The notes under the pieces were generated by a model. That model saw only the letters and a list, made by a program, of their open reading frames with translations, was not told the origin of the DNA and did no database searches. Below are positions 1 to 13,100 of a stretch of 64,000 bases of DNA, in pieces. The translations under genes and the position numbers were made by a program. The stretch's first letter is position 1. Each line of letters begins with the position of its first letter. The stretch is from Paracyclopina nana (Eukaryota; Arthropoda; Copepoda; Cyclopoida; Cyclopettidae): positions 17,546,001-17,610,000 of the forward strand of contig JAGUCH010000001.1 in NCBI GenBank assembly GCA_019096065.1, read 5' to 3'.

Positions 1-601
1 CTAGAGCTAAAGCTAACTTAAGACTTGAGAGTCACAAAAGTCACCTAAGTCAATTGCCAACCAAAGCTAAATTAAGTCAAATTATGTCTCAAGTTTGAGT
101 GATACAAATTGACATGCAAGAAAGTTGGGCAAGGCATTTAGAATACAAATTTTCTATTGGCTTTTCAATTCCAAAATTTGATTTGAAGTTTGAGCCAGAC
201 TTAAAAAGTGGCAAGACTTCATAAAATGAAATGAGGTATTTGAGCTTATTTTCTCTCTAGTGCTTTGCTGTAGGTAGTCATTAGGTCAAGTGCTGTTGAA
301 GATTTTTCAAAAGTTTTCTCATGGAAATTAGCGCAAATCTCCATTTTGTTAATGATGGTAGCCCCGAAATTCTATTCTTGGTCCTCGCGTTGATAGATTG
401 CCTATCATTAAATGCGCATTAAGTATGCGTGAGAATACTTGACCATGTGAAAGAAAGTCAGATCATAGAGCACATTTACGGCCCTAAAGAGATCCTTTGT
501 CGGCAATTTGGAGCCACCTCGGGGCTCCTGGCCCCTTAAAAAGTCAACAAGAGGAAATTAAGTGACTTTAACTCAGACTCAAAATTCTATGACTTAAAAC
601 C

Positions 602-762
602 CAAAATTTGACTAGACTCAAAACTTGACTAGGACTCAAAACTTGACTAGGACTCAAAACTTGACTAGGACTCAAAACTTGACAAGGACTTAAAACTTGA
701 CTAGGACTCAAAACTTGACTAGGACTCAAAATTTGACTAGGACTCAAAATTGGATCAGGACT
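602..762. repeat. 18-bp minisatellite
   Basis: About nine tandem copies of an 18-base unit close to ACTAGGACTCAAAACTTG run through this block, with drift at both edges (AATTTG, GGATCAGG variants). It is a simple tandem array with no conserved reading frame. Confidence 0.9.
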
Positions 763-2724
763 TCAAAAATTTGGCTAATAGTAAAAATTGGACTTGAACC
801 TAACAATTGGAATAGGACTCAATAATTCAGAATTTGGTAGAAAATTGACTCACAATTTGACGGAGAATTGACTTGGAATTGAATTCACGTCATACTCGGC
901 CGTTTTTGATTGTTAGAAAACCGTTTTGACTCACCAGTGTCCCAGTGTGCACGAGGATCTTGAAGTAATGGATCGATTTTAAGAGCAAGGTGCTCATTTA
1001 CCATTCGGCGTCAATGCTTTCAATGATATATTCAAGAGGTTCAGGTGGGAAACTTGCTATTTTGTAGCCGTAAATCCGGCTTTTTCTCGCTTGTTTTGGT
1101 AACGCTCACTTTTCGCGAAAAATCGCTGCTTTGTTTATTTACTTTTTTCGGCGCTACCAGACAACACTTTCTGAATGTCTCATTTTCCCCTCAAAAATAG
1201 CCAAATATTATTCAAACTTTAGATCTTTAATTTTTAATGTTTTTTTTGTATTTTTTTGCGCAAAAATACAATTTTTTGAGGCAGGAAGTGGAGCAGTTGA
1301 GGAGATCTACAATTGTGAAATGATGATTATGGTTTGGCCATTTGATTTCGGTCGATAAATCTTGGAGTAAGTACTGACTTTTTTTTCCAAGACTTGAGCA
1401 AAATTGGTATCGCCACGAATTTCCGAGGAAATCATGCGCACACTGGGCCGACATGCCTCAAAAAATGCCACAACTTTTGAAGGGGAAACATTCAAGAAAG
1501 AAAAAATTCCCGAACTTTTCAGAGTTCAAAATTCAAATTTTTTTTGTTTTACATTTGCGTTCCCCAGTGTGCTGAAGAGGAATTGAACTTTGAGCTTTTT
1601 GGGCTTCCCAATAATTGACCAGAAAATTGTGATCTGTTTGAATGTTCACGAATTGTCACTGTACGAGATCAAAATAAGACATTTCTTGACATTTACAGCC
1701 ATTTTCAGCCAAAAAATGCGCTTTTTCAATTGCCCAAGAACTTAAAGTATTTTTTTGGGCATTTTTTAATTTTTTGAAAATATGTCATTTTTTTAAAAAT
1801 TTGGAATGGTTGAATAAAATTGGAGCACTTGGAATTCGGTTGAAAGACCAGATGCAAAACGGTCTTGAATTCAAAAGATTTGATCTTGAAATTGGGGGAA
1901 AAAGGCCATAAAATCCGGTGGGGATGGCCGCCATTTTATGACAGCTTTGAGATGGGATATTCAAATATCCAGTCTGAACTATACGTTTTTTGGTCAAATT
2001 GGAGACCACCAATTTTTGTATTTTGGAACTGTGTGATCATTATCTGCCAAGGATTATTGGGGGGGTTTGAAGGGCACACACTCCCAGCGTGCACACATTA
2101 CTAACTTTTTCCTCCCAGGAATTGGAGCAATTTCTCGATTTTGAAGTAGTGCACAAAACAAGGATCTTTTATTTTTTTCACATGATGATTGATATATTAT
2201 TTTGAAATTATATACCATTTTCCAGTGATGAAAGGGCATTGATTGGGAAAGTTGCCCCAAGCTGGCTACAAAATGGATTTTGCACTTGCATTGTTCTATT
2301 TTTACTTCTATTTTAAATATTTTTTAAGAATTTATGGCTAAAATACTCTATTTTAGCAAATCAAGCCAAAAATTGGCTAGATTTGAAAAATCCTTGATAA
2401 ATATATGAATTTAAAGATATGGAGGTTTTTGTTGCGAAATGTCTGCATATTTCAAATAATGCCAAATAAATTGCTTTTTGCTATTGATAATTAAGCATGG
2501 TCATTATTTTGGGAACGTTATTTTTTGTTCTATGATTGACTGGCTTTTCGTCTCTCATTTTTTTTTTTCAAAGTATTGGTTTTGCCCCAGGGGAATTTCC
2601 CATGGCTAAACTAGGCTTAACACGTGGATCACCTTGTAGTTTCAACGCAAGGAAAAACGCCATCAACAATTCATCATTATCATAATTTTTGGCAAAACTG
2701 CCAAATTCAAAGTTTTTTTAAAGA

Positions 2725-3115
2725 CTAGAGTCTGATACTGAAAAACCCGAAATGCCTCAAAATTGAAAAAAATTCTTCATTTTAGTCAAATATTTGATAC
2801 TCCAATTAGAAACTAGTTCTAGCCAGAGTCTGACCCTAAAAAAGGCAAACTAGCATAGAAAGTAGTCTGATTCATAAAAAACAAAACTTTTAAAATATGA
2901 GATTTTGAAGTATTCAAAACAATGTTAAATATTAAATATCTAGAGTATGACCCTTAAAAAAGCAAACTAGCTTAAAAAGTAGAGTCTGATCCTTAAAAAA
3001 CCAAAAACATTCCCCCAACAATGGCAAATCCTTAAAAAATAGTCTATAAATTAATTTTTTTATAGAGTCTTAAGGAGCAAACTTGAAAAAGTAGACTGAT
3101 TCATAAAAAATAGAA
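2725..3115. repeat. degenerate repeat with GAGTCTGA/CTTAAAAAA core
   Basis: A loosely repeated unit with the core GAGTCTGATCCTTAAAAAA followed by CAAACTAGC recurs about five times at uneven spacing. Copies near 2827, 2943, 2986 and 3065 are the clearest. The array is old and degenerate. Confidence 0.6.
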
Positions 3116-3267
3116 ATGAGTTTGTTTTCATGTGGATCACCCTCTAGAAGCCAATTTCAATCCATCAAAATTGTAGCTTATTCGAAAAGAAGAAGGAAAT
3201 GATGGTATTCTTTTCTTGCATGCTGATGACACAGTTGTCACGTCGTTGGATTTTCCTTCTTTTCATA

Positions 3268-3425
3268 TACAGGCTGACCCACAATTTTCGCAACTTTTTC
3301 CAATTCCGGGCTCGAGCTCAAATTCGACGCGCCATCACTTCCAAAAAAGCTGACGTAAGCGTGCAAGATGCCCCAAAATTGTCGACTCGAGTTGTTGTGT
3401 TCCAAAAATAGTGGGACAGCCTGTA
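3268..3425. mobile_element. 158-bp MITE-like element
   Basis: The ends are inverted: TACAGGCTG at 3268-3276 and CAGCCTGTA at 3417-3425, with further partial pairing inside (CCCACA against GTGGGA). This layout, with a short non-coding interior, fits a small non-autonomous element. No clear target-site duplication was seen, so the superfamily is not assigned. Confidence 0.55.
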
Positions 3426-4405
3426 TTCACCTGATGATTACCCAGAAGCCAAGTAATAATCAGCTTCTCACCATTTTTTCTGGATTATCACGAGAAAATG
3501 ACAGGTTTGAGCCTCAAAAAAAAGGGCCCAGTTTTTTAAAGTTTAAAAATCTTGATTTACAAAAAATGATTCAATTAAGGTGAAAGCTACTCAAAAACGG
3601 TTGAAATAATAATACTTTTCGTGTGAATTTGTTGACACGTGACATGATCACTTTTGTGTGTGGGAAACCAGCACCAGACTGGTTTATTACCGTGGTGGTG
3701 TGCAGGTGAACCAATTAAAAAAAAGGTGGGAAATTTGGATTTTTTTCAAATTTCAAATTTCATCTGCTTTTCATGCCCACTCAAGTGCAATTTTTGGAGT
3801 GGGAAGGACACTGACTGTGAGTATACAGCTAATTTGAGAATTATTTTTGTTCCAGGCAAAAGTTGTGGTTTTGTCCATTTTTCATTGTTTTCAGCAGTGA
3901 TTATTATTATTTCTGACAAATGCCAATTGAGAACATAATAGGGAAAGTAGTTCAACTAGCAAGGTTTTTTCTTTCCCAAATTGCCAAGAAATGTGTAACA
4001 ATGCCTTGAAATTAAAAATGAAGGTATTTTTGTTTTTGGCTATTAAAAAATATCCTTTCTCTGTTGAGAAATGAGTTTGCAACATGATCACACGTTCCAA
4101 ATTCCTGGAGTCTTGAAGGTCAAATGTCAAATGTCTCTAGAGACTTTTTGTGTCACACTTTTGTAACATGACCATTAGATCTTTTCTGGCTGGAAAAAAT
4201 ACATGTCCAAATCCTAGTGAAAATAAAAAAGAAGATTTAGCTCCTGTTCTTCACAAACAGGTGGCACAGATGCCAAAGATGGAGCAGTGGCATTTTTTTC
4301 CACTCAGTCTCACGATGATTTTTGTCCACTTCAAAAATCCTCGGGGAATTTGGACACTAAATTATTCAAAGAGTTTTACAACTGAGAAAAGCTCACAGTG
4401 TCAAC
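3426..4405. other. non-coding stretch
   Basis: Nothing beyond unique AT-rich sequence and short shadow frames is seen between the small MITE-like element and the larger terminal-inverted-repeat element. Confidence 0.5.
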
Positions 4406-5601
4406 AAGGATAATGTATCGCTCCACTCAATTTAGTTTTGTTTCCAGCCAAGATTTATTTGCCTCGTTTCCTTAAAAACGTACGGCATCCTTTAATGAAA
4501 TGCTAAAGTTATCGCACTTATGGTTAATCAGAGCACTTCAAACTCTCATGAGTTAGCAAGGTGGCAAAAATGGTCTGATTGAAGCTATCAAAAGTTATCA
4601 AAAGTGCGCAGCAATGATAAAGGAGGCTGAAGCAAAACGCAATTTAACAGAAGGAATAATTTTCCTTCATAGGTGAACACTGCATTAGCGCCATTTAACA
4701 TCTCTGAATTGGCCAAGGTCCACATGAAAACAAATGTGGTTTCTCAATAATCATCGTTGTTTTGCCAAATGATGCCTGACTTAATTTTTGGATGTTTATG
4801 CAATCGACGAAAAAAAATACAAATATGGATTGGTGAAATCACAATTTTGCCAAATTTCTTTGGGAGTGAAATGAGCGGCTGCTGAGAGTTCACCATGGAA
4901 ATTTCTGATGCGAGGGTAGCCCGCAAAGTATTATGTTGTCTCACTTATGAAATGGCTGTAAAGCATGCACAACTCGTGCTAATGGCCAGCATGCGTACGC
5001 GCATAGAACCTCGTGATACGAATATGGGAATAGATTGTTTGCCGATCCTATCGCTCCATATAATTCATTCCCATCAACAGCAAAGATCACGTTTTTTCGT
5101 GGAGGATGATGCTCCAACAGCAGCAGCAGCCACCAATTCGAAGAAAAAAGTGTCGATCATCTACAAACAATTTCCATGCTAACTTCTCATGAACTGCTCA
5201 CTTCAGACCTTTGCTAATCTTCAGCAATTGTAGCGACGACAATTTAAATTAGTTTTCTTCATGGCCGAAACTCTGTTAGCTATGAAAGTGTATAAATTAT
5301 TGCGTCCATAAAGTCTATTATGCGTTCTTTGCCTATTTATAGGAAAATATTTCCTTCTGTTCAATTGCGTTTTTCTTAAGCCTCCTATGTCATTACTGAG
5401 CACTTTCGATAACTTTTGATGGCTTAAATCAGACCATTTTTGCCACCTTGCTAACTCATGAGAGTTTGAAGTGCTTTGACTTACCAGAAGTGCGATAACT
5501 TTAGCATTTCATTAAAGGATGCCGTACGTTTTCAAGGAAACGTGGCATATAAATCTTGGCTGGAAACAAAACTAAATTGAGTGGAACGATACATTATCCT
5601 T
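4406..5601. mobile_element. non-autonomous DNA transposon with ~270-bp TIRs
   Basis: The left arm (4406-4680) and the right arm (about 5325-5601) are inverted copies. Both begin AAGGATAATGTATCG at the outer end and share long blocks such as CGTACGGCATCCTTTAATG, with roughly 90 percent identity near the ends and less inward. The interior has one short open frame (4895-5182) with no recognised transposase motif, so the copy is probably non-autonomous. The flanks (CAAC on the left, TTTT on the right) give no obvious target duplication. Long TIRs resemble foldback or MULE-like elements, but the family is not assigned. Confidence 0.8.
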
Positions 5602-6769
5602 TTTTATGGAAACAAGGCATAGCTGAACACTCTATTAGTTAGGTTAGAATTAAATTTGCTTGAATTGTTTTTTAAGCGCAAAAACATAACTTTGATGTTA
5701 TTTAGCTAGCACTAGGTGAAACTAGGTAAACTGTGTGTTTGACTTGTAAATAAGAAGAATCTGGCGAAATCATGGGTTGCTTTTGACTAGCTCTACCTTG
5801 TGATTACCCGTTAGCGCGCTTTCCTTTAAAGACTGTCATCATTTTTTCCAACCTACTCAAGTAGATGATATCTGAACTACCAACCAGACATTATAGCTTT
5901 TTGATAAACGACCCAGTAAAATTACAAATCAGCCTTTATACTTCTTCTTCTTCTTGGTTGGTCAAATCAGTCATTATTATTTCCACATATCTCCCAGACT
6001 CCACAGTGGGCAAAGCTGGCTGAAAAATGTTTCAATTGACCATTTTGCAATGCACAATGCTTCTGCAAGAGTGCCATTTTTTTCTCACGTGCCAAGGCAA
6101 AAAGTGCAAATTTTCAGTCTAGACTCCTTTTTATTTGACTACTGCTGTCCATTTGCTTTAACATTGAGTCAGTTAAAATGTCACTTGGCATGAAAAGTAA
6201 ACGAGCATGTGAAGTTGTCATTTTTCAATTTGCAAAAAATAGATCTATTTTCAAAAAATGTTTTTGGCATCTAAGGCAGAATAAGTGCAACTTCTTAGGA
6301 AAAAAGGAAAGCCAAGAAAGCTCTCAGCTTTTCCACAGATCTCTACTTTATCAAGCTTATCTCATTTGACATCCATGCACACGCAAAAAGCTATTCCAAA
6401 TAATTCAGTAAAAGCAGGTAATTGGCAGGGTACATCCACAGTTACCTACTGTCTAGAAGAAATCAGATTTAAAAATCCACAGCATTCTAATTTGCCATAA
6501 TTTATTGAATTTGTTGAAAATTTGCTTTAGTGGGCAATTTTGAGCTATGAAAAGGCTAGATCATGATTCTTAACACAAAAAATTGAATTGTTAGGATACA
6601 TCCACAGATATCTACTGCCTTAAGGAACTTCAAAATTCTACAGAATTCTAATTTGCTATCATCGCTTGAATTTGCTAAGCCATATAGAGAGGGCAATTCT
6701 GAGCTATGAAAAGGCCAGATCATGATTTTTAACATATTTTTGAAAAGCATAGATGTCTATGAGGATGCT
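5602..6769. other. non-coding stretch upstream of AP-2 gene A
   Basis: No gene is recognised. Two related blocks (about 6420-6560 and 6590-6730) share phrases such as CATCCACAG, CTACTG and GAGCTATGAAAAGG, so a segment of about 165 bases has been duplicated here. Confidence 0.5.
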
Positions 6770-7000
6770 GTAAAAGTGCGAGAGCGCGCGGACGTTGATG
6801 CTGAGATCACGGTTGAGTTGGCTAGCTGTTCTCATTCGTCGGTCGGCGAGTTTCCGTCACCTGCGGGGATTTTCGTGCGGGTCAAACGGCGCTTTGACGC
6901 GAGAAAAGCCGTTGGGGAGTGGGCAAGCGTCAAAGAACCGCTAAAAGCGCCGGTGGTCAAAATTCAGCTGATGCTGAAAAGACAACAACCTGAAGCACAG
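6770..7000 (+). promoter_or_regulatory. CpG-rich patch upstream of AP-2 gene A
   Basis: Composition changes sharply from AT-rich to CpG-rich, with many CG dinucleotides (GAGCGCGCGGACG, GGTCGGCGAG, AACGGCGCTTTGACGCG). It ends about 170 bases before the AP-2 start codon. An open frame of 98 codons crosses it but has no recognisable domain. The likeliest reading is a promoter or proximal regulatory region, possibly including 5' UTR. Confidence 0.5.
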
Positions 7001-7082
7001 TTCAAGTTTGCCACTTAAGTCACCTGGTCACACTACGCGTAATTTTCCTTTTTTTGGGTGGTGTGAAACGCAAGAATAGGAG

Positions 7083-7120
7083 GATAAAAGCGAAAAGTTT
7101 CCCCTGCAGCGCACCCAGCT
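7083..7120 (+). promoter_or_regulatory. candidate TATA box of AP-2 gene A
   Basis: GATAAAAG at 7083-7090 is the best TATA-like site upstream of the first coding exon. A start about 30 bases downstream would fall in GCACCCAGCTG and leave a 5' UTR of roughly 60 bases. No strong initiator is visible, so this is tentative. Confidence 0.35.
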
Positions 7121-7172
7121 GTTGAGCAGTGAATGACTTTACATGCATTTGCATAGCATACATGATCTCAAG

Positions 7173-10100
7173 ATGACGACTGCTATGGAGGTAAGCTACT
7201 ATGTAAGTTCACACTCTTTAAAAATATTCTCAATTGTCTCTTAAAAATATCCTCTCGAATTTGGCGGAAAATTGGGATTTCCTTCAAAAAATGCCTTTTC
7301 TGGTCGGGATTGCTTGAAAATTGAATTTACGCCTTTTCTAAGGCAGAAAATGCATTTTTTAAGGCAGACTTGAATTTTCTCAAATCTGCTTGACTTTTTT
7401 GCATTTTTGCTTATTTTTTGGCTAATTTAAAGGGTGATTTTCCGAAAAAAGGCACGTGTCTTAAGTGTTTTTCCGGCTAGTTGCACACTTGGTTTTTAAC
7501 GCGATTTTTGAGGTTCAAATTGTTTCCGTTTATCCGGTTGAGTGGGGAAGCGGAACCGAGTTCTCTTTTTGAAATTCTTTACCTTTTTCAGGAGCGTCTC
7601 AGTCACGGAATTTCGGCGTCCGGATTCCCGGGAAACCACCGAAGTTCGGATTTTCAGCCTCCCTATTTCCCGCCCCCTTTTCCAAGTCAGCAGCCGACCC
7701 CGCAAGAAGTTTTTGCAGCCCAAAATGCCCACTTGGCTGACCCCTACAATGTCACAAATTCACTCCACTCATTTCAATCATCTCAGGTAAGCACAAATTA
7801 AAAATCCGGGAATTCAAAGCTTTTTTCCTGAGAGCTTTTTTGCTTCTTAAACCCATATCATCAACTTTTTGCTCTCCACTGACACCTTGTTTGATGTATA
7901 CCAAAAAAAGGGCCCAGCAGCTGATGTCAACAAATTGAAACCATATTTTATTCCTTTTCCAGGCAAATATGCATGCAGCCTTTGGGTATGATCGAAGAGA
8001 TCCCTATGCAAGATTACCTTTGGAGTCGCACGTTTCCAGTGCCAATGATCCATCCACTACAACCATCACCTCTGTCAACAATGTAGATCACGTAAGAAAT
8101 TGTATTTGTGAGGCATATATATGATAGGGAAAAAAGTGGGATTTCTACATGATGCGGTGAGCAGGACTGGTGAACCGCATAGGCTTCAAATGTAGGGGTC
8201 TGGTTTCCTCAAGATTGCCGACAATCAATGTTTGCGTGTGCCACCACATATGTGTATTGCTGGTCAAGACTCCATGATGATGATGATGGAGATGATGGTG
8301 GTGATTTTCGTCCTACCAGAAACTTGAAAAACTGCTTTGATTTTTTCTCCGCCGCCGCTCGAGCCCATAACTCGTTTTTCAAGCCTACCTCAGTACTTGT
8401 GAGTCTGGGAAAAAATGCATAAAGTACAAGTTTGATCAGCTTGCAATTTGCAAACTATTTTGCTTCAATGACTTTCTGCAATTGTGCTCTCTTGTGGGAC
8501 TTTGAAGCGTTCATGAATCAACCAGGTGTCCCATAACTCTTAACCGGTTGATCCAATCTTGCAGCTAATTAAGTAAGAAATACTCTATATGAAAAGTTAG
8601 GAGACACTTATTATTGGAGTTTTGACTTGGGCTCAAAGTTGGAGCATCTAGCTGAGCTGGATGTGATACTCGCTTTTTGGTGAGTTAAACAAGACCAGCG
8701 TTATTATCCTCACACACCACCATACCATCTACATAATGCATGAGAAGCCAATGTCATGTTCAAGTAGTGAGTGGAGGAGCGCGTGCTCCTGCAATCTTTA
8801 AAGGGGTGATTTTTTGCCCAGCACACAATAAACACTGGGTATTCGGTGAAAAATGGGAGTAAATGGCTGAGAGGTAAGCGAAGCTCCAGTAGTAAAAAAG
8901 CACACGGAGAAAATTAATTTCTGCTCTTGTTCCATATTTGGAAGGCAGGTCCACATAATTCATGTGTGTTGTTGGTGGGAATTTGCTCAGATTTGGACCT
9001 GATGAAGTCCAATGTTTACAGTGAAAACATTGAGAACCATTTTGTGATTAGTTGAGCTAGGCTGGATATTTGGAGAGGAGCTTCCCCCCCTCCATACACA
9101 CTATGTCATCATCATCATGAGAGAACAAAGCCAATCTTGAGTGTTTTTGCAGTCAAGAGTAGCTTATAGTATGATATGCAAAACTGCCATTTGCAATCCA
9201 GATGGAAAAAAAGTAATCAAGGACTGGACTAAGCATATTGCAAGTGTTTTCCTAATGTCTGAGAAAATGCAAAAATAATTAGTTATTTGCACACAGGATG
9301 TAATTTTCAGATTGCTTTAATTTCTACCTTCCATCACTGCTGCTCTAATTTGGGAAAGATCCTTTTTTATGCCATGCTATGCAAAAAAAACACCATCTTC
9401 TTATTGTGAGAAATTGATGATTTTTTATGTATAGCACAGATTATCTTGCATGATATAAAAGTAGTCTTTTATTCAATCAAGTTTACTGCTCCACATGGTG
9501 AAAAAAAAAAACATCATTTCCCACACTCCACTAGCTGCTATTGAATATCAAGCTCCAAAATTTGTGCACTGATTATTACCAATTTTTTTCTTCTTCTTTC
9601 AGAATGTGGAGAATGACCAAGCCTTTATCACTGGTGATCCTGGCTTCCAAATTAAAAGGGAGAATGGTGAGTTTTACTCAGGTCCGTTGCTTTTCTCCTT
9701 CTTTTTCAAATCATCTTTTACTTATTTTCTATTAACTCCTTTAAGCAAAGAGCTGACAAGTTCGTCTGTCAGCTCTTTGTTTCTAGGCTCTAAGTATATG
9801 TCAGGCAACCCAGCCCTAGGCAAATTGGGAATCACTTTTGTCACCATGCCAAATTCCTCTTGATGCAGTACACAGAAAAACTAGTATTTTTTCTAAAAAT
9901 AACTTTTGTGGATAGGATAAAAAAATGCAGTCCAGATGCTGGATTCATTTTTTCATTTTTGTTTAATCAAGTCTCTCTTTTTTCCACACTGACATTTGTA
10001 AGATCATTAGTCACAGCTGCTCACCATAGAAGCATCACTACTAGGGTTGGCATTATTTCCTGGAAATTTGATGAGCCCATTCAGCATACATGGGTGAATT

Positions 10101-13100
10101 TTGGAGAGGAAATCACGTTTTGGCGAAAATGAATTAATGAAGCAGCACAAAGTAGGAAAGGAGTTTGAGTTCTCCTCGGTGGGGGAGATGATATCTTTGC
10201 TTAGTCTCGCAAAAATGGCTACACCCTTGGGCTATGTAGTGGTGCACTCCAAAATATGAGGTAGAAGAAGAAGGAGCAAGGGGAAAATCCTGGATTGCAT
10301 TGATTTCTTGCTCTCTCCCCTCCTCCTCCATAGTTATGATCCAGCAAACTTTAATGGTGATCATAATGATTAAAAAATATGTCGAACAATGGCAGTGGTG
10401 GTGGCTGAAACACCATGAAGCAGTCACCACACAGAAAATTTATTTAATGCTTTTTTGCTCAGGAAGCAATTTGAAGGAAATTTGCTGGGCTGGATTGCCT
10501 GTGGCATGGTTGCAAGTATGACTTCTTAGCGTACTGCAAGTGTCGCTGACCGCTTAGCCATGGCACATTTACTATGTCAATTTGTCTTTCAGGTGTGAGA
10601 GCACGAGATCCCAACACTAAAGATGGGCTTTTATTGGCCACCTCCCCTGTGGACATCTTTTGTTCAGTTCCTGGCAGGCTATCTCTTCTGAGTTCAACAT
10701 CAAAGTACAAAGTCACAGTGGCTGAGGTTCAGCGAAGGCTCTCCCCACCTGAGTGCTTGAATGCCTCTCTCCTAGGTGGAGTTTTAAGGAGGTGAGTGAT
10801 TGATGCCTTCATTAACCTTTCTTGTCACCTGCTGTAAACAACTATAGTGCTTTGAACAAGGCAGCTTCTGTGCTCTGAGCTCAATCAGATTTCTTCAACT
10901 TGTCAGCTATCTGGTGGGTCTTCTTCCACCAGCACAATTAGGGTAATTAAAATGCCTGCTGCAAGAAACAATTTTCAAAGATGGCAGCCAGTTCACCTCC
11001 TTATCACCAATTGGGGATCTCATCTCTCCATTTTTTCTTCCAAAAATAAATCAAGGGGTTCATTTGGGAGGCTTTGTTATCAGTGAAGGCGGATCTTGAT
11101 GAGCACTAGTTTTATTAATAAGGAAAAGCATGACTTGGCTACATTCTCTCATCTTTTCTCATTAGAGCAAAATCAAAAGATGGTGGACGCAATCTGAGGG
11201 ACAAGCTGGACAAGATTGGAATGGCTCTGCCAGCGGGAAGGCGCAAGGCAGCAAATGTCACCCTCCTCACCTCTCTGGTGGAAGGTAAGCCATTTTTGAC
11301 CACACTTTTATTTACTAATTGGGGGGTGGGGAGCAAAAGTTATTTTATGCATCTTGGCTCCAAACCCACTCTGAGTGGCCTTTTTGGCCCACCGCTTCCA
11401 AAAAAGAACGAGTGGCATGCCCCACCAGCCGCATTGAATGGAAACTGGACCATTCTATTTGGCAGTTATAATTTTGATTTACTGCCAGCCATGATGAATA
11501 ATGAGAGATTGTAATTAGTAGCAAACAAATAATGTGTGTGTGTGTGTGTGTGAGTATTGAGTCGTGAGAAAAATTTCTGTTGTTGCTGCTGCTGCTGCTA
11601 CTTGTTGTGGTTCACAACAACAAAAAAGTTACGACACGTGGACACGAAACCATACAATTTTGAAAGTTATTGAGGAAATGGTCGATCACACAAAAGCCTT
11701 TTTTAAACGCAAAAAAATTGACCTGTGGTAAACCAAGCCACCGAAGAAAAGTAGTTCACTCTCTCACGGAAATAACTGGCTCTCTTCTCTTTCTTTTTGT
11801 GACAAGATGAATGGCTGATTTGACAGATGGATGGCCATTAACACCTTGGCTAGTGGGGGGACACAAAGCGACAATTTACATATGCTGCTCACTTACACAA
11901 CGGTCAAACTGTCTTCTTTGCCTGTAACGCTTGTATCGGCTTGAAGGAGTGGAGTGAGGAGAAAAGTGCACAAAATAACTTTTGCTCACAAGGCCCACAT
12001 TAGTATAATAAAGTGGCCTCAGTTTTCCCCTAGCATGCTCAGGTGGGGAAATGAGTGGGGGGCTTATCGTTCTTTTTTTGCCACTTAATGACAACATGAC
12101 TTGCATCTTTGCCATTTTTCAGGTGAAGCCATCCACCTAGCCCGAGATTTTGGCTACGTGTGTGAAACCGAGTTCCCGGCCAGACAAGTGTCTGAGTATT
12201 TATGTCGCCAACACACTGATCCAGCCGAATTGTACAGGCGAAAGGAGCTCGTTTTGGCTACCAAGTAAGATTTCTACTTTTACAGTAAATAAAATAGGCG
12301 TGAGCCTAGCTGTGATGGATTGCATCCATCAAAATGTGATCCCCATACTTAAAAGGAGTCCAAACACATGATGGCAATCCCTCCCTCATTGGCTAGGCTC
12401 AGCTCGAAAAATGACCACACATGTGATTGTACTAGCTGGAATTCCAATGGGATTCGAATGACGATAGATGTGGCCTTAATGATATGGCGTGGCTGCTGCT
12501 TTTGGCCAACTGTGCATCCCAAAGATGGATGAACATTAAATGAGCCCCCAAAACAAAAAGATAACAAATATTCTCTGCTCTTTTCCAGGGTGATCACAAA
12601 AGAGTTGATGGACTTGCTGAACCAGGACAGGTCCCCCCTTTGCAACACCAGACCCCAGCAAATCCTGGAGCCTGGCATTCAGCGCCATCTAACGCATTTC
12701 TCACTCATCACACATGGGTTTGGGTCGCCTGCAATTGTGGCTGCTCTCACCGCAGTCCAGGTAATTGCTCTTCGCCTATATTTAGCTGAGCAATTTGCAT
12801 ATTTTCTGTCACCACCAGCACACAGCACAGCAGTCAGCCAGGATCAAAACACAATAGACTGTAGAGCCACCAATTTAAAACAATGGCTTCTTTCAATAGT
12901 ACACACACCCAAGACCTCAGGAATTTGAATTGAGAGTCAGTTAAGGCTGCTTTTCAGGCTGAGCAACTCGAACAGACAAGTTTAAGCCCTTGTGAATTGA
13001 AAATCTCTGAATATAAAATGATTGCTGGCGCTAAATTAAGAATAGTGGGTTCTAAACATATTTTCAAGTTTGCTAGCACTATTCTTAAGAGTCTAAGTGA

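Larger units (their letters stand above)
1..3267. other. non-coding AT-rich flank
   Basis: No credible gene is seen in this stretch. The open frames are short, lack splice-consistent neighbours and carry low-complexity composition. It contains two minisatellite regions, listed separately. Scattered copies of a CCCAGTGTG-type motif (near 950, 1440, 1565) resemble arms of the hairpin family found later in the window. Confidence 0.6.

Noticed and set aside
8160-8230. possible small RNA gene (GGTCTGGTTTCC resembles a B box)
   Set aside because: No matching A box or stem pairing; ordinary intron sequence.
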